Shown one piece after another: positions 20,688 to 30,281 of a stretch of 64,000 bases of DNA. Made by a program: the position numbers and the translations under genes. This stretch comes from Rubinisphaera italica. GTDB lineage: Bacteria > Planctomycetota > Planctomycetia > Planctomycetales > Planctomycetaceae. Under the pieces are notes generated by a model. That model was not told the DNA's origin. It worked only from the letters and a program-made list of their open reading frames with translations, and did no database searches. Position 1 is the first letter of the stretch. The number at the start of each line of letters is the position of its first letter. The stretch spans positions 6,032,001 through 6,096,000 of the forward strand of contig NZ_SJPG01000001.1 of NCBI RefSeq assembly GCF_007859715.1, written 5' to 3'.

Positions 20688-22040
20688 ATGCAACGAAGTC
20701 CTGTGTTGATTTATGTTGTTCTCCCCGTCGTGCTAATGTTGTTGTTAATCTTTGGTCTGATGTTGTTTTTAATGGCATCAGGGACTTTGTTCGTAACCAT
20801 GCATCAATCGGCAGCAACGGCGACTCCAGCCGATTTTATCTATGAAGAAGGCAAAGGTCGGCTCAAGGGAAAAATTATTCTCGAAGATGGCTCACCCAAC
20901 ACTGAAAAGGTTCAACTTAACTACGAATCCAATCGGGTCACAGGAACGACTTCCGCCTCTTATCGCGCAACGGGTCCTCAGGTGACCGATTCGTTTGATC
21001 TGGAAGCTCAAAGTGGCAATACCATCATCACAGTATTCTCTTCAAACTTTGCCCCGGCCTGGCTGGGACCGCTGGAGAATCATGCCGATGGACTGATTGA
21101 GGATCTCGTCATCGTGCTAAAAAAGGGAGTCCCTCTCGACATTTCCCTCACCGATGAAAATGGCAATCCCGTCATCGACGCCAATGTCACCGGCTTTCCG
21201 ATTATCAATAATGAAGGTGGTTCGCATAACCCCTTCAAGGCGACTCAGGCGGGTGTGTATCGAAGAGAGAACGTCAACGATTTGACTTACAAAATCTATG
21301 TCGAAGCGGATGGATTTGAACCGACGAGTTTTAAGATCGAAAACCCCGACAAGGTCGGCCTCTACAAAAAGGAACTCGTCAAAGCAAATCCAACTTCAGG
21401 AACTGTGATTGGAGCAGACAATCAACCCGTCGCCAATGCGAAGTTTCTGTTGTATGTGCGGGCAATGGTTGTCGGAGGAAATACCAGTGGAACTCATAGC
21501 TGGAGCGGGAAAGAAATCGGAGTCACCGATGAACAGGGAAAATTCGAACTGGACGATTTGATGTCCGACCATGAACATTCCGGGATCATCGAAGCTCCTG
21601 ATAAACGTCGCGTCCCTTTTACCAACCTCACAGCTGGCAGCACTGGTCTCGTCTATGAGATGCCTCCTAAACGAACACTTCAGGGCAAGATCACAGGCGA
21701 TCTTGCTCAGCTCCATGATCGATATTTCAATGAATTCAAAGAAAATCGACCTTACGTCAAAGTGGATCAGGAATTCACCTACTCCTATGGCAGCTCAAAT
21801 CACAGCAATACTTTGCATGATTATATTCCGCTTGATCAACAGGCAGCCGAAGCGACCTTTGCCTGTCCCGGAATATTCAGTGAGAAAGTCGAAGTACTTA
21901 TTGGCCCTTACCGAGTCGAATTCAATCCCAATGATTATGCCAGCCAAGGAGATCTGTTACTCGAATTCAATATGGATACGGGAGAGAAAACAATCCGACC
22001 TTACAATGTTCCCGAAAATTCGAGTGAACAGGAAAACTAA
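20688..22040 (+). CDS. Membrane-anchored protein with carboxypeptidase-regulatory-like domains, paralogue 2
   Basis: A 450-residue protein starting 4 nt after the previous stop. Single N-terminal transmembrane helix (VLPVVLMLLLIFGLMLFLM), then the exported region. It shares long matching stretches with the next gene product: GRLKGKIILEDGSPNT, PAWLGPLENHADG, DEQGKFELDDL, APDKRRVPFTNLTAG and GPYRVEFNPNDYA. Domain pattern LTDENGNPVIDANVTGFP identifies the beta-sandwich repeats. Clearly a recent duplicate of paralogue 3 and an older one of paralogue 1. Confidence 0.65.
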   Translation: MQRSPVLIYVVLPVVLMLLLIFGLMLFLMASGTLFVTMHQSAATATPADFIYEEGKGRLKGKIILEDGSPNTEKVQLNYESNRVTGTTSASYRATGPQVTDSFDLEAQSGNTIITVFSSNFAPAWLGPLENHADGLIEDLVIVLKKGVPLDISLTDENGNPVIDANVTGFPIINNEGGSHNPFKATQAGVYRRENVNDLTYKIYVEADGFEPTSFKIENPDKVGLYKKELVKANPTSGTVIGADNQPVANAKFLLYVRAMVVGGNTSGTHSWSGKEIGVTDEQGKFELDDLMSDHEHSGIIEAPDKRRVPFTNLTAGSTGLVYEMPPKRTLQGKITGDLAQLHDRYFNEFKENRPYVKVDQEFTYSYGSSNHSNTLHDYIPLDQQAAEATFACPGIFSEKVEVLIGPYRVEFNPNDYASQGDLLLEFNMDTGEKTIRPYNVPENSSEQEN

Positions 22041-22068
22041 ACTCTCAGATTCCAAATGAGGAAGAATT

Positions 22069-23433
22069 TTGAAACGCTCTCCTGCCTTTTATTTCGTCTA
22101 TCTCCCCATCGCTCTGATGTTGCTTTTCGTGTTCGGTCTTTCGATCTGGTTGGCTTCGACTGGGCAGCAACTGGAGATCGCCAAGAAGGTTGTCACTCCA
22201 GCGGCATCACCTGACAAGGCTCCGACTGTTCCTTATGAGGAGGGAACAGGCCGTGTCAAAGGGAAAATACTTCTGGAAGATGGTTCACCCAATACGAATG
22301 AAGTGACCGTTCATTACCATTCCGAAAGAAGAACTAAAAATTCTTCGAGTTCAAGGTCAGGTAATGGGGGAAATGTCACGGATACATTTGATTTGGAAAT
22401 TTCCAGTGGCGATCTGGAATTAATGTTTATCTCTTCGGATTACGCCCCAGCCTGGTTGGGACCGATTGAAAACCATGCGGATCGAGTAGTCGAGGATCTG
22501 GTCGTTGTTCTTAAGCCGGGGGGTCCCCTGGATATTTCCATTTTCAATCAAGATGGAAATCCTATCCATGACGCCAATGTCTATGGTTATCCTTACAGAA
22601 ATTATTCCGGGGGCTCCCATCGTAAACCTAAAGCCCTGGAGCAAGGAGTCTATCGATTCGAGCATGTGAACGAAGTCGCCTACAAAGTCTATGTGGAAGC
22701 AGACGGGTATGAACCAGCCGAGTTAAATCTCGAACATCCCAATTCAATTGGAACATATGAGCTGGAGCTTGTAAGAGCCGAGCCGACAACGGGTACGGTG
22801 ATCGATGTCGAGAATCAACCGGTTACCAATGCGAAGATTCTCTTGTACGTACGTGAAAAAGTCGGAAAAAACAGTTCCGGGACTCATGGCTGGATGGGCA
22901 AAGAAATAGGCCAGACCGATGCTCAGGGGAAATTCGAGTTAACGGAACTGAGTAAACAATATGAGTACTACGGCATCATTGAAGCACCTGATAAACGCCG
23001 GACTCTGTTCACAGATCTGACCGCTGGGCTTTCCGGCATCGTCTACGAACTTCCTCCGTTACGATCTCTCCATGTCACTCTCCGTGGCAATCTCACTCAG
23101 ATTAAAGATCGTTATTTCCGAGAGCTCAAGGAACGTCACCCTTATGTGAAAGTCGACCAGCGATTCAAATACGAATCAAGTCATGGAGGCACACATGGCG
23201 ATTTGTTGTATGAGTATCTTCCAGTTGAAATAATGGAGTCGAAAGCGTCCTTTGTCTATCACGGAATATTCACGAATAAAATCGAAATACAGATCGGTCC
23301 TTACCGAGTCGATTTCAATCCGAATGATTACGCCGATACAGGAGACCTGTCGCTCGAATTCAATCTCGATACCGGTGAGAAAATCATCCAGGCTTACACA
23401 GTGGATGCATCTACAAATCCACAGTCAGAATAA
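22069..23433 (+). CDS. Membrane-anchored protein with carboxypeptidase-regulatory-like domains, paralogue 3
   Basis: A 454-residue protein initiated at TTG, supported by a GAGGAAG ribosome-binding site a few nt upstream and by the alignment of its N-terminus (KRSPAFYFVYLPIALML) with that of paralogue 2 (MQRSPVLIYVVLPVVLML). One transmembrane anchor, then the same beta-sandwich arrangement (FNQDGNPIHDANVYGYP, APDKRRTLFTDLTAG, GPYRVDFNPNDYA). It ends the tandem array and is convergent with the aminotransferase gene, only 2 nt away. Confidence 0.65.
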   Translation: MKRSPAFYFVYLPIALMLLFVFGLSIWLASTGQQLEIAKKVVTPAASPDKAPTVPYEEGTGRVKGKILLEDGSPNTNEVTVHYHSERRTKNSSSSRSGNGGNVTDTFDLEISSGDLELMFISSDYAPAWLGPIENHADRVVEDLVVVLKPGGPLDISIFNQDGNPIHDANVYGYPYRNYSGGSHRKPKALEQGVYRFEHVNEVAYKVYVEADGYEPAELNLEHPNSIGTYELELVRAEPTTGTVIDVENQPVTNAKILLYVREKVGKNSSGTHGWMGKEIGQTDAQGKFELTELSKQYEYYGIIEAPDKRRTLFTDLTAGLSGIVYELPPLRSLHVTLRGNLTQIKDRYFRELKERHPYVKVDQRFKYESSHGGTHGDLLYEYLPVEIMESKASFVYHGIFTNKIEIQIGPYRVDFNPNDYADTGDLSLEFNLDTGEKIIQAYTVDASTNPQSE

Positions 23434-23435
23434 CA

Positions 23436-24626
23436 CTAACCGGCCAGGAATTTTTCCAGGCGATCCAGTCCCGCTTCCAACGTCTGCATATCAGTCGCAA
23501 ACGAAAGTCGAACATAACCTTCTGCTCCAAAAGCATCGCCGGTCACGAGAGCGACCTGACCTTCTTCGAGCAATTTCGTGCAGAACTCGGTTGAATCTTT
23601 AGCCACAGCTCCATTCTGGAGAGGCTTGTTGAAATAATCAGAGACTTTGAAGAACACGTAAAACGCTCCACCCGGATCGGCAAAGGTGACATTCGGGATC
23701 TTCCGCATCCGATTCACAACATACTCCCGACGCTCTGAAAATGCGGCCAGCATTTCACTGACACATTCCTGCGGTCCATTCAATGCGGCGATGGCTGCGT
23801 ACTGGCTGACACTGCAGGGATTCGACGTCTGCTGACTTTGCAGCTTGTCGATTGCTTTGATCAAAGCCGGTTCACCAATCGTCCAGCCAATTCGCCAGCC
23901 AGTCATTGCGTAGGCTTTGCTCACTCCGTTAATCACGATAGTACGGGCGGCAATCTCGTCGCCCAGCGTCATCATGCAGGCGGTTTCGTTTCCTTCGTAA
24001 ATCAGTTTGTCGTAAATCTCGTCGGAAAGGACATAAAAGTCACGATCAACGGCCAACTGACCAATTGCCTTCATCAGTTCAACCGGGAACACAACGCCTG
24101 TTGGATTGCACGGACTGTTGAGCATGATCAGCTTTGTACGGCCGGTCACTTTTTCCGCAATTTGCTCGACTGTCGGCAAAAATCCCTGGGACTCGTCGGT
24201 TGAGATGAGAATCGGAATTCCGCCGGCCAAATCGACCAGTGCACTGTAGCTGACCCAGTAAGGTGTCGGGATCAGCACTTCGTCGCCGGGATGACACATT
24301 GTGGTGAGCACATTATGGATGGAATGCTTGGCACCGTTGGACACAACCACATTGGCAGGCGTGATGTCGAGATTGTAATCCCGCTTGGCGGCTGCACAAA
24401 TGGCCTGGCGCAGTTCGGGAACTCCACCTGCAGGTGTATAATGAGTTTTGCCCGAATTCATCGCCTCGACTGCCGCCTGACAAATATGAGCCGGCGTGTT
24501 AAAGTCAGGCTCCCCCAGTGTGAATTCATAAATCGTTTTTCCCTGAGCTTTGAGTTCTTTGGCTTTGGTCGCGGCAGCAATGGTGGCTGAAGGGGCGAGA
24601 TTTTCGACAGCTGGGGAAAATTTCAT
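23436..24626 (-). CDS. aspC: Aspartate aminotransferase, class I
   Basis: A 396-residue PLP enzyme that interconverts aspartate/2-oxoglutarate and oxaloacetate/glutamate. The ATG at 24626 gives the usual family length; the open frame extends to 24752 but that part has no homology. Motifs: TLGEPDFNTP near the N-terminus, HYTPAGGVPELRQAI, the NPCNPTG-like SPCNPTGVV, DEIYDKL, and the PLP-binding Lys in GVSKAYAMTGWRIGW. The C-terminal GYVRLSFA Arg binds the substrate carboxylate. It belongs to the AspAT subgroup Ib, some members of which also accept prephenate. Confidence 0.88.
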   Translation of the reverse strand: MKFSPAVENLAPSATIAAATKAKELKAQGKTIYEFTLGEPDFNTPAHICQAAVEAMNSGKTHYTPAGGVPELRQAICAAAKRDYNLDITPANVVVSNGAKHSIHNVLTTMCHPGDEVLIPTPYWVSYSALVDLAGGIPILISTDESQGFLPTVEQIAEKVTGRTKLIMLNSPCNPTGVVFPVELMKAIGQLAVDRDFYVLSDEIYDKLIYEGNETACMMTLGDEIAARTIVINGVSKAYAMTGWRIGWTIGEPALIKAIDKLQSQQTSNPCSVSQYAAIAALNGPQECVSEMLAAFSERREYVVNRMRKIPNVTFADPGGAFYVFFKVSDYFNKPLQNGAVAKDSTEFCTKLLEEGQVALVTGDAFGAEGYVRLSFATDMQTLEAGLDRLEKFLAG

Positions 24627-24863
24627 GGATTCGAAATCTTTATCGATGGTGAAAACGGGCAGAGAAAAGGTCCTGAAGATCAAGAAGTCAACAACCACTG
24701 ATGGTTGATCAATTTGTGTCTCATTCAGCCGGATTGTCCGCGATTCCGTCACGACGTCAAGCGGAACGAAACAGTTTGTCGGCTGGTTCCTTAAATCGGA
24801 ATCGCTAGAATGGTTGAGAGAAACATCTTAAACAGTTGGGATCCTCGGGTTCCACTGCTGACT

Positions 24864-24947
24864 GGGTGGCGAGGGCGCTCTCGAAGAGAAGCCCCCGAAA
24901 ACAAACCGTCCGGGGGCTTCCACTATCGTGGAGCGCCCCCGCCACCC
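24864..24947. repeat. Family A palindromic repeat, copy 2
   Basis: 84-bp version of the palindrome described at 12694-12778, in the gap between the divergent aminotransferase and chorismate synthase genes. The outer and inner arms are conserved; the central loop differs. Confidence 0.85.
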
Positions 24948-25031
24948 ATAATGATGTTCAATCAAATCCTAACTATCAATCCGTAATGACCCACAAAATC
25001 CAGTACGGTTCAGTCTTTGAAGTCATAAACT

Positions 25032-26159
<1,128 letters not shown>

Positions 26160-26307
26160 ACCACGAATATGCAAGGATGTTTTTCATGAACCATCTTAAA
26201 CCGAAGCGTCAGTGAGGGGCCGACGATCTACAAGGATGATGGTTAAACTCAGTTACTATTTTTATTCGTAAAATGTTGTCTGGACTTTAAATTCAATGCC
26301 GAATAAA

Positions 26308-26330
26308 CACTGCTGGGAAACTCAGCAGTG
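26308..26330. other. Hairpin between aroC and yjbQ
   Basis: CACTGCTG pairs with CAGCAGTG around a short loop, with no T run. The surrounding gap (26160-26440) also holds a fragment related to the CCATCCGTGGTTC dispersed repeat near 26394. Confidence 0.4.
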
Positions 26331-26440
26331 GCACAAATGAAATGACATAGGGCGATTGGCAGAGCACACCGGCATAGCCGCAAATTTATATCTGTGTCCA
26401 TCCATAGTTCTAAAAATACTTGAATAAGAAACTCTCGACC

Positions 26441-26863
26441 ATGTGGCATCAAACGGAAATCTCATTGCCGGCAAAAACTCGCGGGTTTCATATTATCACT
26501 CGTCACGTCGTCGAAGCGTTGCCGGAGTTGAAGTCGATTGAGGTCGGGTTACTGCACGTATTTATCAAGCATACCTCCGCTTCGCTAACCATCAACGAGA
26601 ATGCCGATCCCGATGTTCAGGTCGACATGGAAGCAGCCATGAATCATATCGCACCGGAAGATTTTCCCTACGTCCATACCTGCGAGGGACCGGATGATAT
26701 GCCCGCCCATGTCAAATCCTCCTTAATGGGAGCCTCTGTTTCGATTCCAGTCAAAAAAGGTCAACTCCAGTTGGGAACCTGGCAGGGGATTTATCTTTGC
26801 GAACATCGAAATCACGGCGGCAGTAGACGACTCGTTTTGACAATTCAAGGTTCTGATGTTTAA
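26441..26863 (+). CDS. YjbQ/UPF0047 family protein
   Basis: A 140-residue soluble protein of the YjbQ family, some members of which have weak thiamine-phosphate synthase activity. Diagnostic motifs are GLLHVFIKHTSASLTINENADPDV, the acidic YVHTCEGPDDMPAH segment, and the C-terminal GTWQGIYLCEHRNHGGSR. The His and Glu residues likely bind metal or phosphate. The ATG at 26441 gives the normal family length; a TTG 21 nt upstream is also in frame. It is followed after 44 nt by the Coa1-like gene on the same strand. Confidence 0.9.
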   Translation: MWHQTEISLPAKTRGFHIITRHVVEALPELKSIEVGLLHVFIKHTSASLTINENADPDVQVDMEAAMNHIAPEDFPYVHTCEGPDDMPAHVKSSLMGASVSIPVKKGQLQLGTWQGIYLCEHRNHGGSRRLVLTIQGSDV

Positions 26864-26907
26864 GACACATTGATTCTATACAGCATTACTCCACAGGACA
26901 CAATTCA

Positions 26908-27387
26908 TTGAGCGAAGCACCAAAACAACCTCACTCGCCTTATTTTCTCGACTGGGCCTGGAATAACAAACTGCTTGTCCTGCCAATAGTGATGGCATTA
27001 GTATTCTCGTTATGTGGAGGATGTTTTGGACTTGCCTACATCAGTTCTCTGCAGTCTCTGAGAAAAAACCCTCTGCATATGAAGTCTGTCGAAGCGGCTC
27101 GCGGTAATGAGCAGGTCGTCAAAGAACTCGGGCTGCCGATCGAAGGCGGTTTCATTTCGGAAGGAAATATCGAAGTCGATGACGACATGCAGCAAGGTTA
27201 CGCCGACTGCACAATTCCAATCTCAGGCCCTATCGGAACAGGGAAACTATTTGTCAAGGCCAAACTGGAAGCAGGCAAGTGGACGATCAATTCTTTGCAG
27301 GCCAGCCTCGAAAACTCCGGCCAGATTGTCACAATCATCGATCCCGATGCGGTCCCCGAAGAAAAAACAGAAGCTGAAGAAGAATAA
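26908..27387 (+). CDS. Coa1-like membrane protein (cytochrome oxidase assembly factor family)
   Basis: A 159-residue protein starting at TTG. A hydrophilic N-terminus precedes one transmembrane helix (about 24-48). The outer domain shows the pattern of Coa1/Tim21-type proteins: a helix with SVEAARGNEQVVKELG followed by LPIEGGF, GYADCTIPISGPIGTGKLFV and the beta strand GKWTINSLQ. Coa1 in mitochondria assists cytochrome c oxidase assembly; bacterial members have been little studied. The tail is acidic (EEKTEAEEE). No oxidase genes are in the window, so the partner is unknown. Confidence 0.7.
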   Translation: MSEAPKQPHSPYFLDWAWNNKLLVLPIVMALVFSLCGGCFGLAYISSLQSLRKNPLHMKSVEAARGNEQVVKELGLPIEGGFISEGNIEVDDDMQQGYADCTIPISGPIGTGKLFVKAKLEAGKWTINSLQASLENSGQIVTIIDPDAVPEEKTEAEEE

Positions 27388-27391
27388 TATA

Positions 27392-27651
27392 AACCGCCAA
27401 GACACTAAGATTCACAAGGGTTTATCATTTATCGCGTTTCCAATGGTACCCGGGTGGCGGGGCGGTCTCGAAGTGAAGCCCAAGAATCTTTGAACTTCCG
27501 GGGGCTTCCGCTGAAGCGGAGCGCCCCCGCCACCCCGGAGGACCTTTTCAAGACGTTACAGGAAATCCGGTTTTCAATTGGAACAGAGTTCAAAATTAAC
27601 ACTTTAGACCGTTCAAAAAATCTTCTCTTAATTCTTGGCGTCTTGGCGGTT
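27392..27651. repeat. Family D inverted-repeat pair enclosing a family A palindrome
   Basis: AACCGCCAAGAC near 27392 faces GTCTTGGCGGTT at 27640-27651. Copy 3 of family A (27452-27535) lies inside. The same inverted pair occurs alone at 61678-61753, and one arm at 30226-30243, so family A probably inserted between the arms here. Confidence 0.6.
27452..27535. repeat. Family A palindromic repeat, copy 3
   Basis: 84-bp copy with a less perfect left arm (GGCGGGGCGGTCTC). Nested within the family D pair. Confidence 0.8.
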
Positions 27652-27672
27652 ATACACACATTGATAAATGAG

Positions 27673-28479
27673 TCATTTAGGACGGTGACTTCGATTCGTC
27701 AACGCAAATAAGAAGACAGCAGCCGCGTTTGCGACGTTCAGGGAATCAACTCCGCTCGTCATCTCGATATGCAGGACCTCATCGGCATATTGCAGGTTCT
27801 CTTCATCTAGTCCCTCGGCTTCATTTCCCAACATCAAGACCATTGGAGATTCATTTTCAGGTAGATGGTAATCGGTAAGTGGCATTGAAAGTTCGGTCTT
27901 TTCGGCTGCCAGGATTTGATATCCAGAATTACGAAGACTCTGTAAATCTTCCGTGAGATTTTCTGAGGTTCGGATCGGCATTGTAAAAATGGATCCCATC
28001 GAGACTCGGACAACTCGCCGCAAAAACGGATCAGCCGACTTTGATCCCAATAAAATTCCACTCGCTCCAAAGCCTGCAGCCAGTCGAATAATCGACCCCA
28101 GATTATCTGGTCCGGTAATCTGTGGACAACAAACAATCAGCGATTTCTCATTGTGAAAATCCTCCAGGACAGCATTCTCTGGACGAAATGCACAGGCCAT
28201 TACTCCAGAATGAAAATTAAACCCAACCAGTTGTGCGGCTTCACTTTGCGGCAAGGCAAACACATCTGATCGATGCTCAAACTGCGGGCCAAATGTCTCG
28301 ATGCGACGTTCGCTGATTAAAACGGAATCTACCTCATAATCACTATTCAGTAATCGTTCCACAACCCGCCAGCCCTCGACCAGAAATCGACCCGAATTGA
28401 GACAGAGCGACTTATTACGTGTCTCCCGATAGACCGTGAGTCGAGGGTCGTCCAGTTTGTCAATTCTCGTAATTGCCAT
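27673..28479 (-). CDS. TrmH/SpoU-family RNA 2'-O-methyltransferase
   Basis: A 268-residue SPOUT-class enzyme that transfers methyl from SAM to a ribose 2'-OH of rRNA or tRNA. The N-terminal ~100 residues form the substrate-binding domain. Catalytic domain motifs: NLGSIIRLAAGFGASGILL (motif 1, with the Asn/Arg), LMLGNEAEGLDEENL (motif 2) and the knot segment GVDSLNVANAAAVFLFAL (motif 3). The target nucleotide cannot be told from sequence. Stands alone, convergent with the Coa1-like gene. Confidence 0.9.
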   Translation of the reverse strand: MAITRIDKLDDPRLTVYRETRNKSLCLNSGRFLVEGWRVVERLLNSDYEVDSVLISERRIETFGPQFEHRSDVFALPQSEAAQLVGFNFHSGVMACAFRPENAVLEDFHNEKSLIVCCPQITGPDNLGSIIRLAAGFGASGILLGSKSADPFLRRVVRVSMGSIFTMPIRTSENLTEDLQSLRNSGYQILAAEKTELSMPLTDYHLPENESPMVLMLGNEAEGLDEENLQYADEVLHIEMTSGVDSLNVANAAAVFLFALTNRSHRPK

Positions 28480-28529
28480 AAAACTTCGATGCTGACTCAG
28501 AACAAGAAATGGTTATAATGTTGATGAGA

Positions 28530-28664
28530 GTTTAGGGTTGAAGGTTGAGGGGTTGAGAGAAGAACGCTGAAGAGACAGCAGTTTTGCAATGCACGTACAT
28601 AAAATTTCGTATCTGCGGTAGTTTCAGATAAAAACGCTCAACTCTCAACCTTCAACACTCAACC
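28530..28664. repeat. Imperfect inverted repeat (GTTGAAGGTTGAG family)
   Basis: GTTGAAGGTTGAGGGGTTGA near 28538 is faced by CTCAACTCTCAACCTTCAAC ending near 28664. It lies in the gap between the divergent methyltransferase and adaptor genes and could form a long hairpin. Confidence 0.6.
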
Positions 28665-28743
28665 AAATCCAATTTCTCATTGCTGCAAAACCTATCGGAA
28701 TTGTTAGCCAATTCCTGATCTGACCCAATAAAGGCTGTTCACT

Positions 28744-30216
28744 GTGCCCGATTCGAGTGTCCAAGAGCCCGATTTCTCGACAAGTTCCTCACCTCCGCCA
28801 CCGAGGAAAGTCGCTCTGAAATCCTCTGAACATACATCTTTGCTGAGAAAGTTGCCTGGTATGCGAACTTTGTTTTCCATCATTCTGATTGCAGCTTGCC
28901 TGATCGGTGGCGGCTTTGTCACCTGGCTGGTCGCTTCGATGCGGGAGGATCCGAAACGAGCAGAACCGGTTGAACGCTCGCACATCGTTCAGGTGTATCA
29001 AGCGGACAGTGTGACCATTCAGGAAATGCTGACCGGTTTCGGAACGGCCCGAGCGATGCAGGAGGTGATTCTTTCTGCTCAGGTTTCTGGAGAAATTGTC
29101 GAAACGATCGTTCCCTTGAAGATCGGCAAGGAAATCTCAGCAGCCTCTTTTCAGACCGATGTCGATGGTGTCTCCAAACAATCCAGTGGAGATTTAATTG
29201 CTCGCATCGATCCCCAGACGTATCAGGAGCGGGTTGAACAAGCCGAGGACTTACTCAATGAAGATCAGGCCGAGTTGAATCGTCTGGAGCAGGAGCAAAA
29301 GAATTTCACTCGACGACTCCAAATCGCAGAGAAAAATTTCAATGCCTTCATCTCTGAATATAAACGAGTCGAAAATCTTGTCCGTCAGGAAATTGCCAGT
29401 CCCAGCGATTTAACCACTGCCGAACTCGATCTCAGAAAATACGAAGAAGCCAAAGTTCAACTCGAAACCGAACTGGCGTTGATGCCCCAGAAAATCAAGC
29501 AAGTCGAAGCAAAACGACAAACACGCCGCAACGAACTCGATCTGGCGAAACTGGAAGTTGAGCGAACTTCGGTGACCAGTCCGATCAGTGGGCAACTTTC
29601 AAAAATCAATGTCGAGAAAGGGCAATACGTTCGTGTCGGAGATCCCCTTGTCACTGTGACTAGTAAAAAACAGGTCGAAATCCCCATCGGTATTGCGATG
29701 GAAGACTATCTGAAAATCATTCCCCGAATCGCAGCGGGCGAATATCCGACCGCTCGAATTTCTACACGCAGCACAGCCGATGCGTATTGGGAAGGACTTG
29801 TTACCCGAGCCTCTCCGACAGCCGATGCACAAACCCGAACTGTCGATGTGTTTGTCGTCGTCGACAATGAAAACTCAGCATCGCCACTTCTGCCTGGAAC
29901 TTTTGTGACCGTGCAAATTGAAGGCCCGGTGTACGAGAACGTAATTGCCATTCCTCGCGATGCGGTCATCGATGATGAGATTTTATTGGCACAGGATGGG
30001 AAAGTCGTCAGTGTCCCGATTGAGAAAACAATCGATATCCAGACAATTCGCATCTTGAAAGATCAACTGACTCCCGGCGACCAAGTCATCATGACCAATC
30101 TCGATATCCTCAAACAAGGCGACAAAATCAAAATCACAGAGGACTCCACTCAAACCCTCGAAGATGAGATGAAGCGGATGCAAATCCCCAACTTCCGAAT
30201 TTTTCCCCAACCGTAA
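28744..30216 (+). CDS. HlyD/RND-type membrane fusion (periplasmic adaptor) protein
   Basis: A 490-residue protein starting at GTG with a cytosolic N-tail, a transmembrane anchor (about residues 40-62) and a periplasmic part. The two half-lipoyl segments flank a coiled-coil hairpin (~170-280, QAEDLLNEDQAELNRLEQEQ and the matching return). VTSPISGQLSKINVEKGQYV marks the second lipoyl half, followed by a beta-barrel domain and a C-terminal membrane-proximal region (VIAIPRDAVIDDEILLAQDGK). Such proteins link an inner-membrane pump to an outer-membrane channel. Neither partner is adjacent: downstream is a gene on the opposite strand. The adaptor must work with a pump encoded elsewhere. Confidence 0.88.
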   Translation: MPDSSVQEPDFSTSSSPPPPRKVALKSSEHTSLLRKLPGMRTLFSIILIAACLIGGGFVTWLVASMREDPKRAEPVERSHIVQVYQADSVTIQEMLTGFGTARAMQEVILSAQVSGEIVETIVPLKIGKEISAASFQTDVDGVSKQSSGDLIARIDPQTYQERVEQAEDLLNEDQAELNRLEQEQKNFTRRLQIAEKNFNAFISEYKRVENLVRQEIASPSDLTTAELDLRKYEEAKVQLETELALMPQKIKQVEAKRQTRRNELDLAKLEVERTSVTSPISGQLSKINVEKGQYVRVGDPLVTVTSKKQVEIPIGIAMEDYLKIIPRIAAGEYPTARISTRSTADAYWEGLVTRASPTADAQTRTVDVFVVVDNENSASPLLPGTFVTVQIEGPVYENVIAIPRDAVIDDEILLAQDGKVVSVPIEKTIDIQTIRILKDQLTPGDQVIMTNLDILKQGDKIKITEDSTQTLEDEMKRMQIPNFRIFPQP

Positions 30217-30281
30217 ATGGTAGGAACCGCAAAGACGCCAAGAGAATGAGGTGTAGGTCAGGCACTTCCTCACGAAATTGG

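Noticed and set aside
24627..24752. N-terminal extension of the aspartate aminotransferase
   Set aside because: The extra 42 residues have no homology and the normal family length starts at 24626.
24864..24947. CRISPR array or direct-repeat locus
   Set aside because: Copies are palindromic, far apart and without regular spacers; no cas gene is seen.
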